Source: Caballeronia telluris (GTDB lineage Bacteria > Pseudomonadota > Gammaproteobacteria > Burkholderiales > Burkholderiaceae). Taken from it: 64,000 nucleotides of DNA. A program made the translations under genes and the position numbers. The DNA lies in the NCBI RefSeq assembly GCF_001544495.1, contig NZ_FCNZ02000011.1, positions 1 to 64,000 on the forward strand, written 5' to 3'. The notes beneath the pieces were generated by a model. It did not search any database, had not been told where the DNA came from, and saw only the letters and a list, made by a program, of their open reading frames with translations. Positions within the stretch are counted from its first letter, which is position 1. Every line of letters starts with the position of its first letter. Positions 56,467 through 64,000 of the stretch are shown here, one piece after another.

Positions 56467-57136
56467 CCTCGCGCTTCACTTCGAGCAGATAGCCGAGGCC
56501 GCGCAGCGTCACGATCGCGACGCTGCTCTTCTCCAGCTTCTTGCGCAGCCGGTACACATAGATTTCGATGGCATCGGGATTCACGGATTCGTCGATGCCG
56601 AAGATCTTCTCCGAGAGCGTGTCCTTGTTGATCGCGCGGCCGTTGCGCAGGATCAACACTTCGAGCACGGCACGTTCGCGCGGCGTCAGCGCGAGCGGCT
56701 CGCCATCGAGCCGGAAGCTGCGATCGACGCTGTCATACGCGAGCGGCCCGCATTCCACGCGCGTGTGCTCGTGGCCGTGGCTGCGGCGGATCAGCGCGCG
56801 GGCACGCGCTTCCAGTTCGGTGAGTTCGAACGGCTTGGCGAGATAGTCGTCGGCGCCGAGGTCGAGGCCCTTCACGCGGTCCTCGACCGAGCCGTGCGCG
56901 GTCAGGATCAGCACCGGCACCGGGTTGCGCCGTTGACGCAGACGCCGCAGCACTTCGAGGCCATCGAGCCGGGGCAGACCGAGGTCGAGGATCACGAGCG
57001 CATAGTCCTGCGTGCGCAACACGTGATCGGCGGCCTCGCCGTCATGCATGCAATCGACAGCGAAGCGGGCTTGCGTCAGCGCGTCCGTCAACGACTTCGA
57101 GAGGATGGGATTGTCTTCGACTAACAGAACGCGCAT
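56459..57136 (-). CDS. OmpR family response regulator (TctD-like)
   Basis: A 225-residue regulator. The receiver has D8 (VEDN), phospho-acceptor D51 (VILDLGLPRLDG), the switch Thr in ILTAHG and K100 (AKPFE). The winged-helix domain (about 130-220) contains LTPRERAVLEVLILRNGRAINK and the recognition helix NPDAIEIYVYRLRKKLE. It is transcribed divergently from the ABC importer-porin genes, so those are the likely targets. Confidence 0.93.
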   Translation of the reverse strand: MRVLLVEDNPILSKSLTDALTQARFAVDCMHDGEAADHVLRTQDYALVILDLGLPRLDGLEVLRRLRQRRNPVPVLILTAHGSVEDRVKGLDLGADDYLAKPFELTELEARARALIRRSHGHEHTRVECGPLAYDSVDRSFRLDGEPLALTPRERAVLEVLILRNGRAINKDTLSEKIFGIDESVNPDAIEIYVYRLRKKLEKSSVAIVTLRGLGYLLEVKREDA

Positions 57137-57200
57137 GACGGTGACCTAGGGAAATCCATGAGACTAAAACGGCTTGGATGAGCGAAAACCCACAACGAAT

Positions 57201-57218
57201 GAAAGCGGTCAGAAAGCG
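57201..57218 (+). promoter_or_regulatory. Candidate response-regulator direct repeat
   Basis: GAAAGCG at 57201-57207 and again at 57212-57218 gives an 11-bp period, i.e. one helical turn. OmpR-type dimers bind such head-to-tail repeats. The site lies in the 146-bp spacer between the regulator gene and the importer gene, 65 bp before the latter's ATG. Confidence 0.4.
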
Positions 57219-57282
57219 CTCGCAACTTAACATGCGACCACTCGAACACATAACCATTACAAAGCGAATTCTGGAGGAAGAC

Positions 57283-58383
57283 ATGAAAAAATTGAATCCC
57301 GTGTTGCGCGCGGCCGCGCTGTCCGTCGCCCTGTTCGTCGCTCACGCGGCGCATGCGCAAGTCCCTGCGGGTTACCCCGGATCGTATCAGTCGGTCATCG
57401 ATGCGGCGAAGAAAGAGGGCAAGGTGCTCGTCTATTCGGTCACCGACACGGCGCTCGTGCGCCCGCTCATCAAGGACTTCGAGTCGCTCTACGGCGTGAA
57501 GGTCGAATACAACGACATGAACAGCACGGAGCTTTATAACCGCTATATCAGCGAGAACGCGGCGAGCAGCACGAGCGCGGACGTGTTGTGGAGCTCGGCC
57601 ATGGACCTGCAGGTCAAGCTCGTCAACGACGGCCTGATGGCGAGCTACGATTCGCCCGAGACGGCCCAGTTGCCGCAATGGGCGCAGTACCAGAAGCAGG
57701 CGTATGGCACGACCTACGAGCCGCTCGCGATCGTCTACAACAAGCGCCTCGTGCCCGCGAACGAAGTGCCGCAGACGCGTGCCGACCTCATCAAGCTCTT
57801 GCAGACGCAGGCCGCGAAGTACAAGGGCAAGGTCACGACCTACGACATCGAGAAGTCGGGCGTCGGCTTCAACTACCTCACGCAGGATGCACGCGTGAAC
57901 CCGCAGGTGACGTGGCAGCTCGTCGATGTGATTGGCGCGTTGAACCCGAAGCTCCAGTCGAGCACGGGCGCGATGATGGAGCGCATTTCGTCGGGCGAGA
58001 ACCTGATCGGCTACAACATCCTCGGCTCGTACGCGTTCGCGAAAGCGAAGAAGGACCCGTCGATCGGTTATGTCTATCCGAAGGATTACACGCTGGTGGT
58101 GAGCCGCCTCGTGACGATCTCGAAGAAGGCGAAGAACCCGAACGCGGCGAAGCTGTGGGTCGACTATCTGCTGTCCAAGCGCGGTCAGACGCTGCTTGCC
58201 AATCAGGCCGACCTGTTCTCGATCCGCGCGGACGTCGAGGGCGAAACGTCCATGGCCGGTCTCACGAAGCAACTCGGCGATTCGCTCAAGCCGATCCCGA
58301 TCGGCACGGGTCTGCTCGTCTATCTCGACCAGAGCAAGCGGCTTGAATTCCTGAAGAAGTGGCAGCAGGCGATCAAGCGCTAA
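57283..58383 (+). CDS. Periplasmic binding protein, Fe3+/phosphonate-type ABC importer
   Basis: A 366-residue protein of the AfuA/FbpA-like group. Residues 1-25 form a signal peptide ending AHA/QVPAG. The segments EGKVLVYSVTDTALVRPLIKDFESLYG and SADVLWSSAMDLQVKLVNDG in part, and YEPLAIVYNKRLVP, match the family. Members bind ferric iron, organic phosphonates or organic acids, and paired Tyr for iron are not obvious. With a TctDE-like system beside it, an organic acid is equally possible. CTGGAGGAAGAC precedes the ATG. Confidence 0.87.
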   Translation: MKKLNPVLRAAALSVALFVAHAAHAQVPAGYPGSYQSVIDAAKKEGKVLVYSVTDTALVRPLIKDFESLYGVKVEYNDMNSTELYNRYISENAASSTSADVLWSSAMDLQVKLVNDGLMASYDSPETAQLPQWAQYQKQAYGTTYEPLAIVYNKRLVPANEVPQTRADLIKLLQTQAAKYKGKVTTYDIEKSGVGFNYLTQDARVNPQVTWQLVDVIGALNPKLQSSTGAMMERISSGENLIGYNILGSYAFAKAKKDPSIGYVYPKDYTLVVSRLVTISKKAKNPNAAKLWVDYLLSKRGQTLLANQADLFSIRADVEGETSMAGLTKQLGDSLKPIPIGTGLLVYLDQSKRLEFLKKWQQAIKR

Positions 58384-58394
58384 AGTCTTTCCGA

Positions 58395-58414
58395 GCCCGC
58401 GCGCGAGCGCGGGC
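58395..58414 (+). other. Intercistronic hairpin after the binding-protein gene
   Basis: A perfect 8-bp stem GCCCGCGC (58395-58402) and GCGCGGGC (58407-58414) around the tetraloop GCGA, without a T-run, stands 11 bases after the stop. It probably protects the upstream mRNA or dampens read-through, like the hairpin after gsiB. Confidence 0.55.
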
Positions 58415-58462
58415 CACTCCCGTATTCTCTTCGATGCGCTTGCAAGGCGCAGGGGGACACTC

Positions 58463-60229
58463 ATGCTTACATCCAGCACAAACGACCCGGGCGCGGTCCT
58501 GTCGACCAACGGCGAGGGCAAGGTGCCGAAGCTGCCCGAGGGTGGCTTACGCGGCCTCGCCGCGACGTCCCGCTGGATCGTGATCGCGGTGCTGACGGTC
58601 GCGGTGCTGCTGCCGCTTTCGTTCATCGTGTTCCAGAGCCTCTTGAACGCGCCGTTCTTCGATGTCAACAAGACGCTCGGCATCGCGGGCTTCAAGTTCA
58701 TTTTCGAAGATCCCGACTTCTGGTCGGCGGTGAAGAACTCGTTCATCATCGCGGGCGGCATGCTGTTCATCTCGATCCCGCTCGGCGGCATTCTCGCGTT
58801 CCTGATGGTGCGCACCGATTTGCCGGGCCGCCGCTGGCTCGAACCGCTTCTGCTCACGCCGGTGTTCGTCTCGCCGATGGTGCTCGCGTTCGGCTATGTC
58901 GTCGCGGCCGGTCCGGTCGGCTTCTATTCGGTCTGGTTCAAGGAACTGTTCGGCGCTGAAAATGCGCCCTGGTCCATCTATTCGATTTTCGCGATCACGA
59001 TCATCGTCGGCTTGACGCATGTGCCGCACGTGTACCTGTATTCGTCGGCGGCGTTGCGCAATCTCGGCTCGGATGTCGAGGAAGCGGCGCGCGTCGCGGG
59101 CGCACGGCCGTTTCGCGTCGCGCTCGACGTCAGCCTGCCGATGACGATGCCCGCGCTGCTCTTCGCAGGCGTGCTCGTATTCTTCCTCGGCTTCGAAGTG
59201 TTCGGCCTGCCGCTCGTGCTTGGCGATCCCGAAGGGCACCTCGTGCTCGCGACTTACCTGTACAAGCTCACCAACAAACTCGGCGTGCCTTCGTATCACC
59301 TGATGGCGGCGGTCGCGGTGTGCATCATCGCGATCACGTTCCCGCTCGTGCTGCTGCAACGGCGCCTGCTCAAGAGCGCGAGCAAGTTCGTGACGGTCAA
59401 GGGCAAGGCGGGGCGCCAGACCGTGCTGCCGCTCGGAACATGGCGCTGGGTCGCACTCGCGATCGTCACGCTGTGGCTCTTTCTTACCGTGTTCGTGCCG
59501 CTCTCGGGCATCGTGCTGCGTGCGTTCGTGACGAACTGGGGCGAGGGCGTCGCGTTGCGCGAAGTGCTCACGGTCGCCAACTTCGTCGATCTCTTCGAGC
59601 AGGACAACCTCGTGCGCGCGATCCTCAACACGCTCGGCATCGGCGTGATCGGCGGGGCGCTCGCAGTCGGCTTCTATTCGCTCGTGGCGTTCGCAGGACA
59701 TCGCCGCAACGACTGGGGCACGAAGCTCCTCGACTATCTCGTGCTGCTGCCGCGCGCCGTGCCCGGCTTGCTCGCCGGTCTCGCGTTCCTCTGGATCTTC
59801 CTCTTCGTGCCGGGCATCAAGGAACTGAAGAACTCGATGTGGAGCATCTGGATCGCGTACACGGTCGTGTGGCTCGCCTACGGCATGCGCCTGATTCAAA
59901 GCGCCTTGCTTCAGGTCGGGCCCGAGCTGGAAGAAGCGGGACGCAGCGTCGGCGGCACGCGCGCCCGCGTGAGCCTCGATGTGACGCTGCCGCTCGTGCG
60001 CTTCGGCCTGCTTGCCGCGTGGCTTCTGATCTTCATGATCTTCGAGCGTGAATATTCGACGGCGGTCTACCTGCTGTCTCCCGGCACCGAAGTGATCGGC
60101 GCGCTGCTCGTCTCGCTGTGGGCGACGGGCGCAGTCGATCAGGTCGCGGCCCTTTCAGTCATCAACATCGCGATGGTCGGCGCCGGTCTTGCCGTGGCAT
60201 TGCGCTTCGGAGTGAAACTTCATGGATAA
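58463..60229 (+). CDS. Fused double permease of the Fe3+/phosphonate-type ABC importer
   Basis: A 588-residue permease made of two six-helix units in one chain (FbpB/SfuB type). EAA loops occur in both halves: GSDVEEAARVAGARPFRVALDVSLP and ELEEAGRSVGGTRARVSLDVTLP. The N-terminal 30 residues are cytoplasmic. It passes the substrate from the binding protein to the cytosol. It starts 79 bases after the binding-protein gene and overlaps the ATPase gene by 8 bases. Confidence 0.9.
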   Translation: MLTSSTNDPGAVLSTNGEGKVPKLPEGGLRGLAATSRWIVIAVLTVAVLLPLSFIVFQSLLNAPFFDVNKTLGIAGFKFIFEDPDFWSAVKNSFIIAGGMLFISIPLGGILAFLMVRTDLPGRRWLEPLLLTPVFVSPMVLAFGYVVAAGPVGFYSVWFKELFGAENAPWSIYSIFAITIIVGLTHVPHVYLYSSAALRNLGSDVEEAARVAGARPFRVALDVSLPMTMPALLFAGVLVFFLGFEVFGLPLVLGDPEGHLVLATYLYKLTNKLGVPSYHLMAAVAVCIIAITFPLVLLQRRLLKSASKFVTVKGKAGRQTVLPLGTWRWVALAIVTLWLFLTVFVPLSGIVLRAFVTNWGEGVALREVLTVANFVDLFEQDNLVRAILNTLGIGVIGGALAVGFYSLVAFAGHRRNDWGTKLLDYLVLLPRAVPGLLAGLAFLWIFLFVPGIKELKNSMWSIWIAYTVVWLAYGMRLIQSALLQVGPELEEAGRSVGGTRARVSLDVTLPLVRFGLLAAWLLIFMIFEREYSTAVYLLSPGTEVIGALLVSLWATGAVDQVAALSVINIAMVGAGLAVALRFGVKLHG

Positions 60230-61289
60230 GCTCATCGTCGACAATCTGTTCCTGAGCTACGGCACCAATCCGATTCTGAAGGGCGTGTCGTTCGAACTGA
60301 AGGCAGGCGAGGTGGTGTGCCTGCTCGGCGCGTCGGGCAGCGGCAAGACCACGCTGTTGCGCGCGGTGGCGGGTCTCGAACAGCCGTCGGAGGGCCGCAT
60401 CAGCCTCGATAAGCAGGTCTTCTTCGACGGCGCGAAGCACATCGATTGTCCCGTCGAGCAGCGCTCGCTCGGGCTCGTGTTCCAGTCGTATGCGCTGTGG
60501 CCGCACAAGACGGTCGCGGACAATGTCGGCTATGGACTCAAGCTGCGCAAGGTGTCGGGCGCGGAGCAGAAGCGCCGCGTGCAGAGCGCGCTCGATCAAC
60601 TCGGCCTCGGCCATCTTGCCGCGCGCTTCCCGTATCAACTGTCGGGCGGGCAGCAGCAGCGCGTGGCGATTGCGCGCGCGCTCGTCTACAACCCGCCCGT
60701 CATTCTGCTCGACGAGCCGCTCTCGAACCTCGATGCCAAGCTGCGCGAGGAAGCGCGTGCGTGGCTGCGTGAACTGATCGTGTCGCTGGGATTGTCGGCG
60801 CTGTGCGTCACGCACGACCAGACCGAAGCGATGGCGATGTCGGACCGAATCCTGCTGTTACGCAATGGCCGCATCGAACAGGAAGGCACGCCAGCGGAGC
60901 TTTACGGCTCACCGCGTTCGCTCTACACCGCAGAATTCATGGGCAGCAACAACCGCATCGACGCGAAAGTGAAGTCGATCGACGGCGAACGCGTGATGCT
61001 CGCGGGCGACGGGTTCCAGCTCGAAGCACGCGCACGCGAAGCCTTGCAGCCGGGACAGGACGCGCAGGCCGTGATCCGCCTGGAGCGCGTGCAGGTCGCG
61101 GACGGCCCCGGCGCGAACCGCGTGCAGGCGAACCTCGTGACCTCGATGTATCTCGGCGACCGCTGGGAATACCTGTTCCATTGCGGCGACCTGCGCTTTC
61201 GCGCATTCGGTCACACGCCGCGCGACCCGGGCAATCACTGGGTCGAGTTTCCTGCCAACGACTGCTGGGCGTTTGCTCAAGCCAGCTAG
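60222..61289 (+). CDS. ATPase of the Fe3+/phosphonate-type ABC importer
   Basis: A 355-residue ATPase. Walker A is LLGASGSGKTTLLRA, the Q-loop is VFQSYALWPH, the signature is LSGGQQQRVAIARAL, Walker B is VILLDEPLSNLDA and the switch His is in CVTHDQTEAM. The C-terminal 110 residues form a TOBE regulatory domain, as in FbpC, PotA and AfuC. The start lies inside the permease end (8-base overlap). Confidence 0.92.
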   Translation: MDKLIVDNLFLSYGTNPILKGVSFELKAGEVVCLLGASGSGKTTLLRAVAGLEQPSEGRISLDKQVFFDGAKHIDCPVEQRSLGLVFQSYALWPHKTVADNVGYGLKLRKVSGAEQKRRVQSALDQLGLGHLAARFPYQLSGGQQQRVAIARALVYNPPVILLDEPLSNLDAKLREEARAWLRELIVSLGLSALCVTHDQTEAMAMSDRILLLRNGRIEQEGTPAELYGSPRSLYTAEFMGSNNRIDAKVKSIDGERVMLAGDGFQLEARAREALQPGQDAQAVIRLERVQVADGPGANRVQANLVTSMYLGDRWEYLFHCGDLRFRAFGHTPRDPGNHWVEFPANDCWAFAQAS

Positions 61290-61321
61290 ATCCAGACCGA
61301 TTCTCTGATCCGAAGCGAAGT

Positions 61322-61350
61322 CCCGCGCGCGCGTATGCGTGTCGCGCGGG
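61322..61350 (+). other. GC-rich hairpin before the porin gene
   Basis: Stem CCCGCGCG (61322-61329) and CGCGCGGG (61343-61350), followed at once by the palindrome ATGCGCGCGCGCAT and then A-rich sequence. With no T-run it is a poor terminator but may set a processing point between the importer mRNA and the porin mRNA. Confidence 0.4.
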
Positions 61351-61396
61351 CATGCGCGCGCGCATCGAAAACAAAAATCACAACGGAGGAAGACGC

Positions 61397-62473
61397 ATGA
61401 AACGCAGCAGCATCCATCTCGCCGCGATCGCATCGTTCGCGGGCATCGCAGGCAGCGGCACGGCGCATGCGCAGTCGAGCGTCACGCTGTACGGCATCGT
61501 CGATGCCGGTGTCGAGTATGTGAACCACGCAAGCCCGGACGGCGGCGCCGCGCGCCTCGTGTCGGGCGGCAAGAACACGTCGCGCTTCGGCATGCGGGGC
61601 GCCGAGGATCTGGGCGGCGGCCTGAAGGCCGTGTTCCAGTTGGAAAGCGGCATCAACATCGCGAACGGGCAACTGGATGACGGTCCGAACGCGCTCTTCG
61701 ACCGTCGCGCGACCGTCGGATTGAAGCACAATACCTATGGTCAGGTAATTCTCGGCCGCACCTTCACGACGACCTACGACTACATGCTGCCGTTCGATCC
61801 GATGGCCTACGCGCCGAACTATTCGTGGGCGACCAGTTCGACGGCGACCGGCGGCCGCAAGGACGGACTCTTTTCGCGCTCCGCGAACGCAGTGCGCTAC
61901 GACGGCGAGTTCAGCGGCTTCAAGGTCGGCGCGATGTACGGCTTCGGCAACGTGCCGGGCAGCATGAAGACAAGTTCGAAGTACGACTTCGGCCTCGGTT
62001 ACGAGCGCGGCGCATTCGCGGTCGTCGCGACCTTCGACCGCCAGAACGGCGCAAGCGAGAGCGTCACGCCCGCCGACACCACCCGCTATATCCAGGGCAT
62101 CCACGCGGGCGCGAGCTACGACTTCGGCGCGGCCAAGGTGATGGCGGGCTATCGCAACTATCGGCGCACGTTCAACACACTCGCCGAGACGCTGCGCAGC
62201 GACATGTACTGGTTCGGCGGCTCCTACGACTTCGCGCCGGACTTCACGGTGTATGCGGCCGTCTATCATCAGGACATCAAGGGCGCGACCGACGGCGACC
62301 CGACCCTGCTCTCCGTGCGTGCGAACTATTCGCTCTCGAAGCGCACGACGCTCTATCTCTCGGGCGGCTACGCCTTCGCTGCGAACGACCAGAACGTGAG
62401 CCTCTCGCGCGACCTGACCGGAGCGGCGGACACGCAGGCCGGGGTGACGGCGGGCATCCAGCATCGGTTCTAG
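61397..62473 (+). CDS. Gram-negative trimeric porin (OmpC-like)
   Basis: A 358-residue porin. The signal peptide (about 25 residues) ends AHA/QSS, and mature QSSVTLYGIVDAGVEYVNHAS follows the family pattern. Internal segments FGMRGAEDLGGGLKAVFQLE and DRRATVGLKHNTYGQVILGR and the terminal strand VTAGIQHRF (Phe last) are typical. GGAGGAAG stands before the ATG. It is 107 bases after the ATPase gene on the same strand, so it probably serves the outer-membrane step of that importer. Confidence 0.92.
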   Translation: MKRSSIHLAAIASFAGIAGSGTAHAQSSVTLYGIVDAGVEYVNHASPDGGAARLVSGGKNTSRFGMRGAEDLGGGLKAVFQLESGINIANGQLDDGPNALFDRRATVGLKHNTYGQVILGRTFTTTYDYMLPFDPMAYAPNYSWATSSTATGGRKDGLFSRSANAVRYDGEFSGFKVGAMYGFGNVPGSMKTSSKYDFGLGYERGAFAVVATFDRQNGASESVTPADTTRYIQGIHAGASYDFGAAKVMAGYRNYRRTFNTLAETLRSDMYWFGGSYDFAPDFTVYAAVYHQDIKGATDGDPTLLSVRANYSLSKRTTLYLSGGYAFAANDQNVSLSRDLTGAADTQAGVTAGIQHRF

Positions 62474-62482
62474 GCGTCAAAT

Positions 62483-62581
62483 CTGTATAGACAACGCGCC
62501 GCGAGGCGTCAGTGAATTCCCTAATGACCTCTTGTTTATAGGATAAGGGCCGTTTAGACTTGGCTCTAACTTGTATAGACA
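62483..62581. promoter_or_regulatory. Candidate HutC operators upstream of hutH
   Basis: CTGTATAGACAA (62483-62494) and CTTGTATAGACA (62570-62581) share the core TGTATAGACA. The second is an exact copy of the element in front of hutU and ends 9 bases before the hutH ATG. AAACTTGTT-like half sites lie between them (CTTGTTTATA 62531-62540). Confidence 0.6.
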
Positions 62582-62590
62582 GGATGAGCC

Positions 62591-64000
62591 ATGATCAAGC
62601 TGACGCCCGGTTTTCTGACGCTGCCGCAATTGCGCCGCATCGCACGCGGTTCCGACTCGCTGGAACTCGATCCGGCGAGCTTCGCCGCCATCGACGCGAG
62701 CGCGAAGGCCGTCGCCGACATCGCCGCGAAAGGCGAGCCGGCCTACGGCATCAACACGGGCTTCGGGCGGCTCGCGAGCACGCACATTCCCGCCGACCAG
62801 CTCGAATTGCTGCAACGCAATCTGGTGTTGTCGCACGCGGTGGGCGTCGGCGAGCCCATGTCGCGACCGGTCGTTCGCCTTCTGATCGCGCTCAAGCTGT
62901 CGAGCCTCGGGCGCGGTCATTCGGGCATCCGTCGCGAAGTCATCGACGCGCTCATCACGCTTTTCAACGCCGACGTTCTACCGGTGATCCCGGTCAAGGG
63001 CTCGGTCGGCGCGTCGGGCGATCTCGCGCCGCTCGCGCACATGTCGACGGTGTTGCTCGGCATCGGCGAAGTGATGATTCGCGGCGAACGCGCGAGCGCG
63101 CTCGACGGTCTGAGCGTCGCCGGTCTCAAGCCGCTGAACCTGCAGGCCAAGGAAGGCCTCGCGCTGCTGAACGGCACGCAGGCGTCGACGGCGCTCGCGC
63201 TCTACAACATGTTCGCGATCGAAGACCTGTTCCGCACCGGGCTCGTCGCGGGCGCGCTGTCCGTCGATGCGGCGGCCGGTTCGGTCGTGCCCTTCGATGC
63301 GCGCATCCACGACTTGCGCGGCCATCGCGGACAGATGGATGCAGCCTCCGCCTATCGCACGCTGCTCGAAGGTTCGGGCATCAATCTCTCGCACGCGGAT
63401 TGCGACAAGGTGCAGGACCCGTACAGCCTGCGTTGCCAGCCGCAGGTGATGGGCGCGTGTCTGGACCAGATGCGCCACGCGGCCGACGTGCTGCTGATCG
63501 AATCGAACGCGGTCTCCGACAACCCGCTCATCTTCCCCGATACTGGCGAAGTGCTTTCGGGCGGCAACTTCCATGCGGAACCCGTCGCGTTCGCCGCCGA
63601 CAACCTCGCGCTCGCGGCCGCCGAAATCGGCGCGCTGGCGGAACGCCGCATTGCCTTGCTGATCGACGCCACGCTGTCCGGTTTGCCTCCGTTCCTCGTG
63701 CGCGATGGCGGCGTCAATTCCGGCTTCATGATCGCGCACGTCACGGCGGCCGCGCTCGCGTCGGAGAACAAGACGCTCGCGCATCCGGCGTCCGTCGATT
63801 CGCTGCCGACCTCGGCGAACCAGGAAGATCATGTGTCGATGGCGACGTTCGCGGCGCGCAAGCTCGGCGACATCGCGAGCAACACGGCCAACATTCTCGC
63901 GATCGAACTGCTCGCGGCGGCGCAGGGCGTCGACTTGCGCGCGCCGCACGAGACCAGCCCGCGCCTCATCGACGTGATGAAGACGCTGCGCGCGAAGGTC
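62591..64000 (+). CDS. hutH: Histidine ammonia-lyase (3' end beyond window)
   Basis: 470 residues are visible of about 510. The enzyme removes ammonia from L-histidine to give urocanate, the substrate of HutU. The self-made MIO cofactor triad is A141-S142-G143 in [14 protein letters not shown]. Other active-site segments are [12 protein letters not shown] (Tyr52), [15 protein letters not shown] and [22 protein letters not shown] precedes the ATG. The gene is 23 kb from hutU-hutI but shares their putative operator. Confidence 0.96.
   Translation, partial: MIKLTPGFLTLPQLRRIARGSDSLELDPASFAAIDASAKAVADIAAKGEPAYGINTGFGRLASTHIPADQLELLQRNLVLSHAVGVGEPMSRPVVRLLIALKLSSLGRGHSGIRREVIDALITLFNADVLPVIPVKGSVGASGDLAPLAHMSTVLLGIGEVMIRGERASALDGLSVAGLKPLNLQAKEGLALLNGTQASTALALYNMFAIEDLFRTGLVAGALSVDAAAGSVVPFDARIHDLRGHRGQMDAASAYRTLLEGSGINLSHADCDKVQDPYSLRCQPQVMGACLDQMRHAADVLLIESNAVSDNPLIFPDTGEVLSGGNFHAEPVAFAADNLALAAAEIGALAERRIALLIDATLSGLPPFLVRDGGVNSGFMIAHVTAAALASENKTLAHPASVDSLPTSANQEDHVSMATFAARKLGDIASNTANILAIELLAAAQGVDLRAPHETSPRLIDVMKTLRAKV

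Overview
The window is high-GC chromosomal DNA of a soil or plant-associated betaproteobacterium. The closest fit is the Burkholderiaceae (Caballeronia, Paraburkholderia or Burkholderia type). The basis is two Burkholderia-style trimeric porins, a divergent pcaQ/pcaHG pair, a liu (leucine) operon, a hut system, many LysR/TetR/GntR regulators, and GTG/TTG starts with clear GGAG sites. I saw no rRNA, tRNA or CRISPR array. The only mobile-element trace is the 3' end of a probable transposase at the left edge.

Layout. 0-3.7 kb: transposase tail, a UvrA paralogue that lacks the UvrB-binding domain, and a MarC-family membrane protein. 3.7-9 kb: porin, NTF2-like protein, flavoprotein monooxygenase, AstE/AspA-type deacylase and a basic amino-acid binding protein. 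9.2-15.3 kb: a sugar-acid cluster (UxuB-type reductase diverging from manD, an idnD-like dehydrogenase, an MFS importer and a GntR regulator), read as an L-gulonate/L-idonate or fructuronate to 2-keto-3-deoxygluconate route. 15.5-19.7 kb: HigBA-like toxin-antitoxin, a small His-rich secreted protein, a DHA2 drug exporter with divergent TetR, and a second TetR. 19.8-24.7 kb: liuA, liuB and liuD (isovaleryl-CoA dehydrogenase and both methylcrotonyl-CoA carboxylase subunits). 24.7-34.8 kb: OmpA-like lipoprotein, AI-2E-type permease, K+ channel, DUF2288 protein, protocatechuate 3,4-dioxygenase with PcaQ, a lone receiver protein, a PlsC acyltransferase, proline iminopeptidase, an EAL protein and a small conserved protein. 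34.9-39.2 kb: an AT-richer stretch with a FeeM-like N-acyltransferase gene followed by a membrane GGDEF-EAL protein. 39.2-45 kb: hutU-hutI, small proteins and a LysR regulator. 45.3-54.5 kb: RpiR regulator, iaaA, gsiABCD and two peptidases in one tightly packed operon. 54.6-62.5 kb: crcB, then a TctDE-like two-component system diverging from an Fe3+/phosphonate-type ABC importer that ends in a porin gene. 62.6-64 kb: hutH, cut by the window edge.

How the parts work together. Most of the window is nutrient uptake and catabolism under local regulators: hexuronate/aldonate sugars, leucine, protocatechuate, histidine, glutathione and small peptides. The histidine genes lie in two places about 23 kb apart but share an identical 12-bp element (CTTGTATAGACA), so one HutC-type repressor probably controls both. 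The most unusual parts are the FeeM/GGDEF-EAL pair, the manD gene carrying the residue associated with low-activity ManD enzymes next to an idonate-type dehydrogenase, and a His-rich secreted mini-protein with a near-perfect ribosome binding site.
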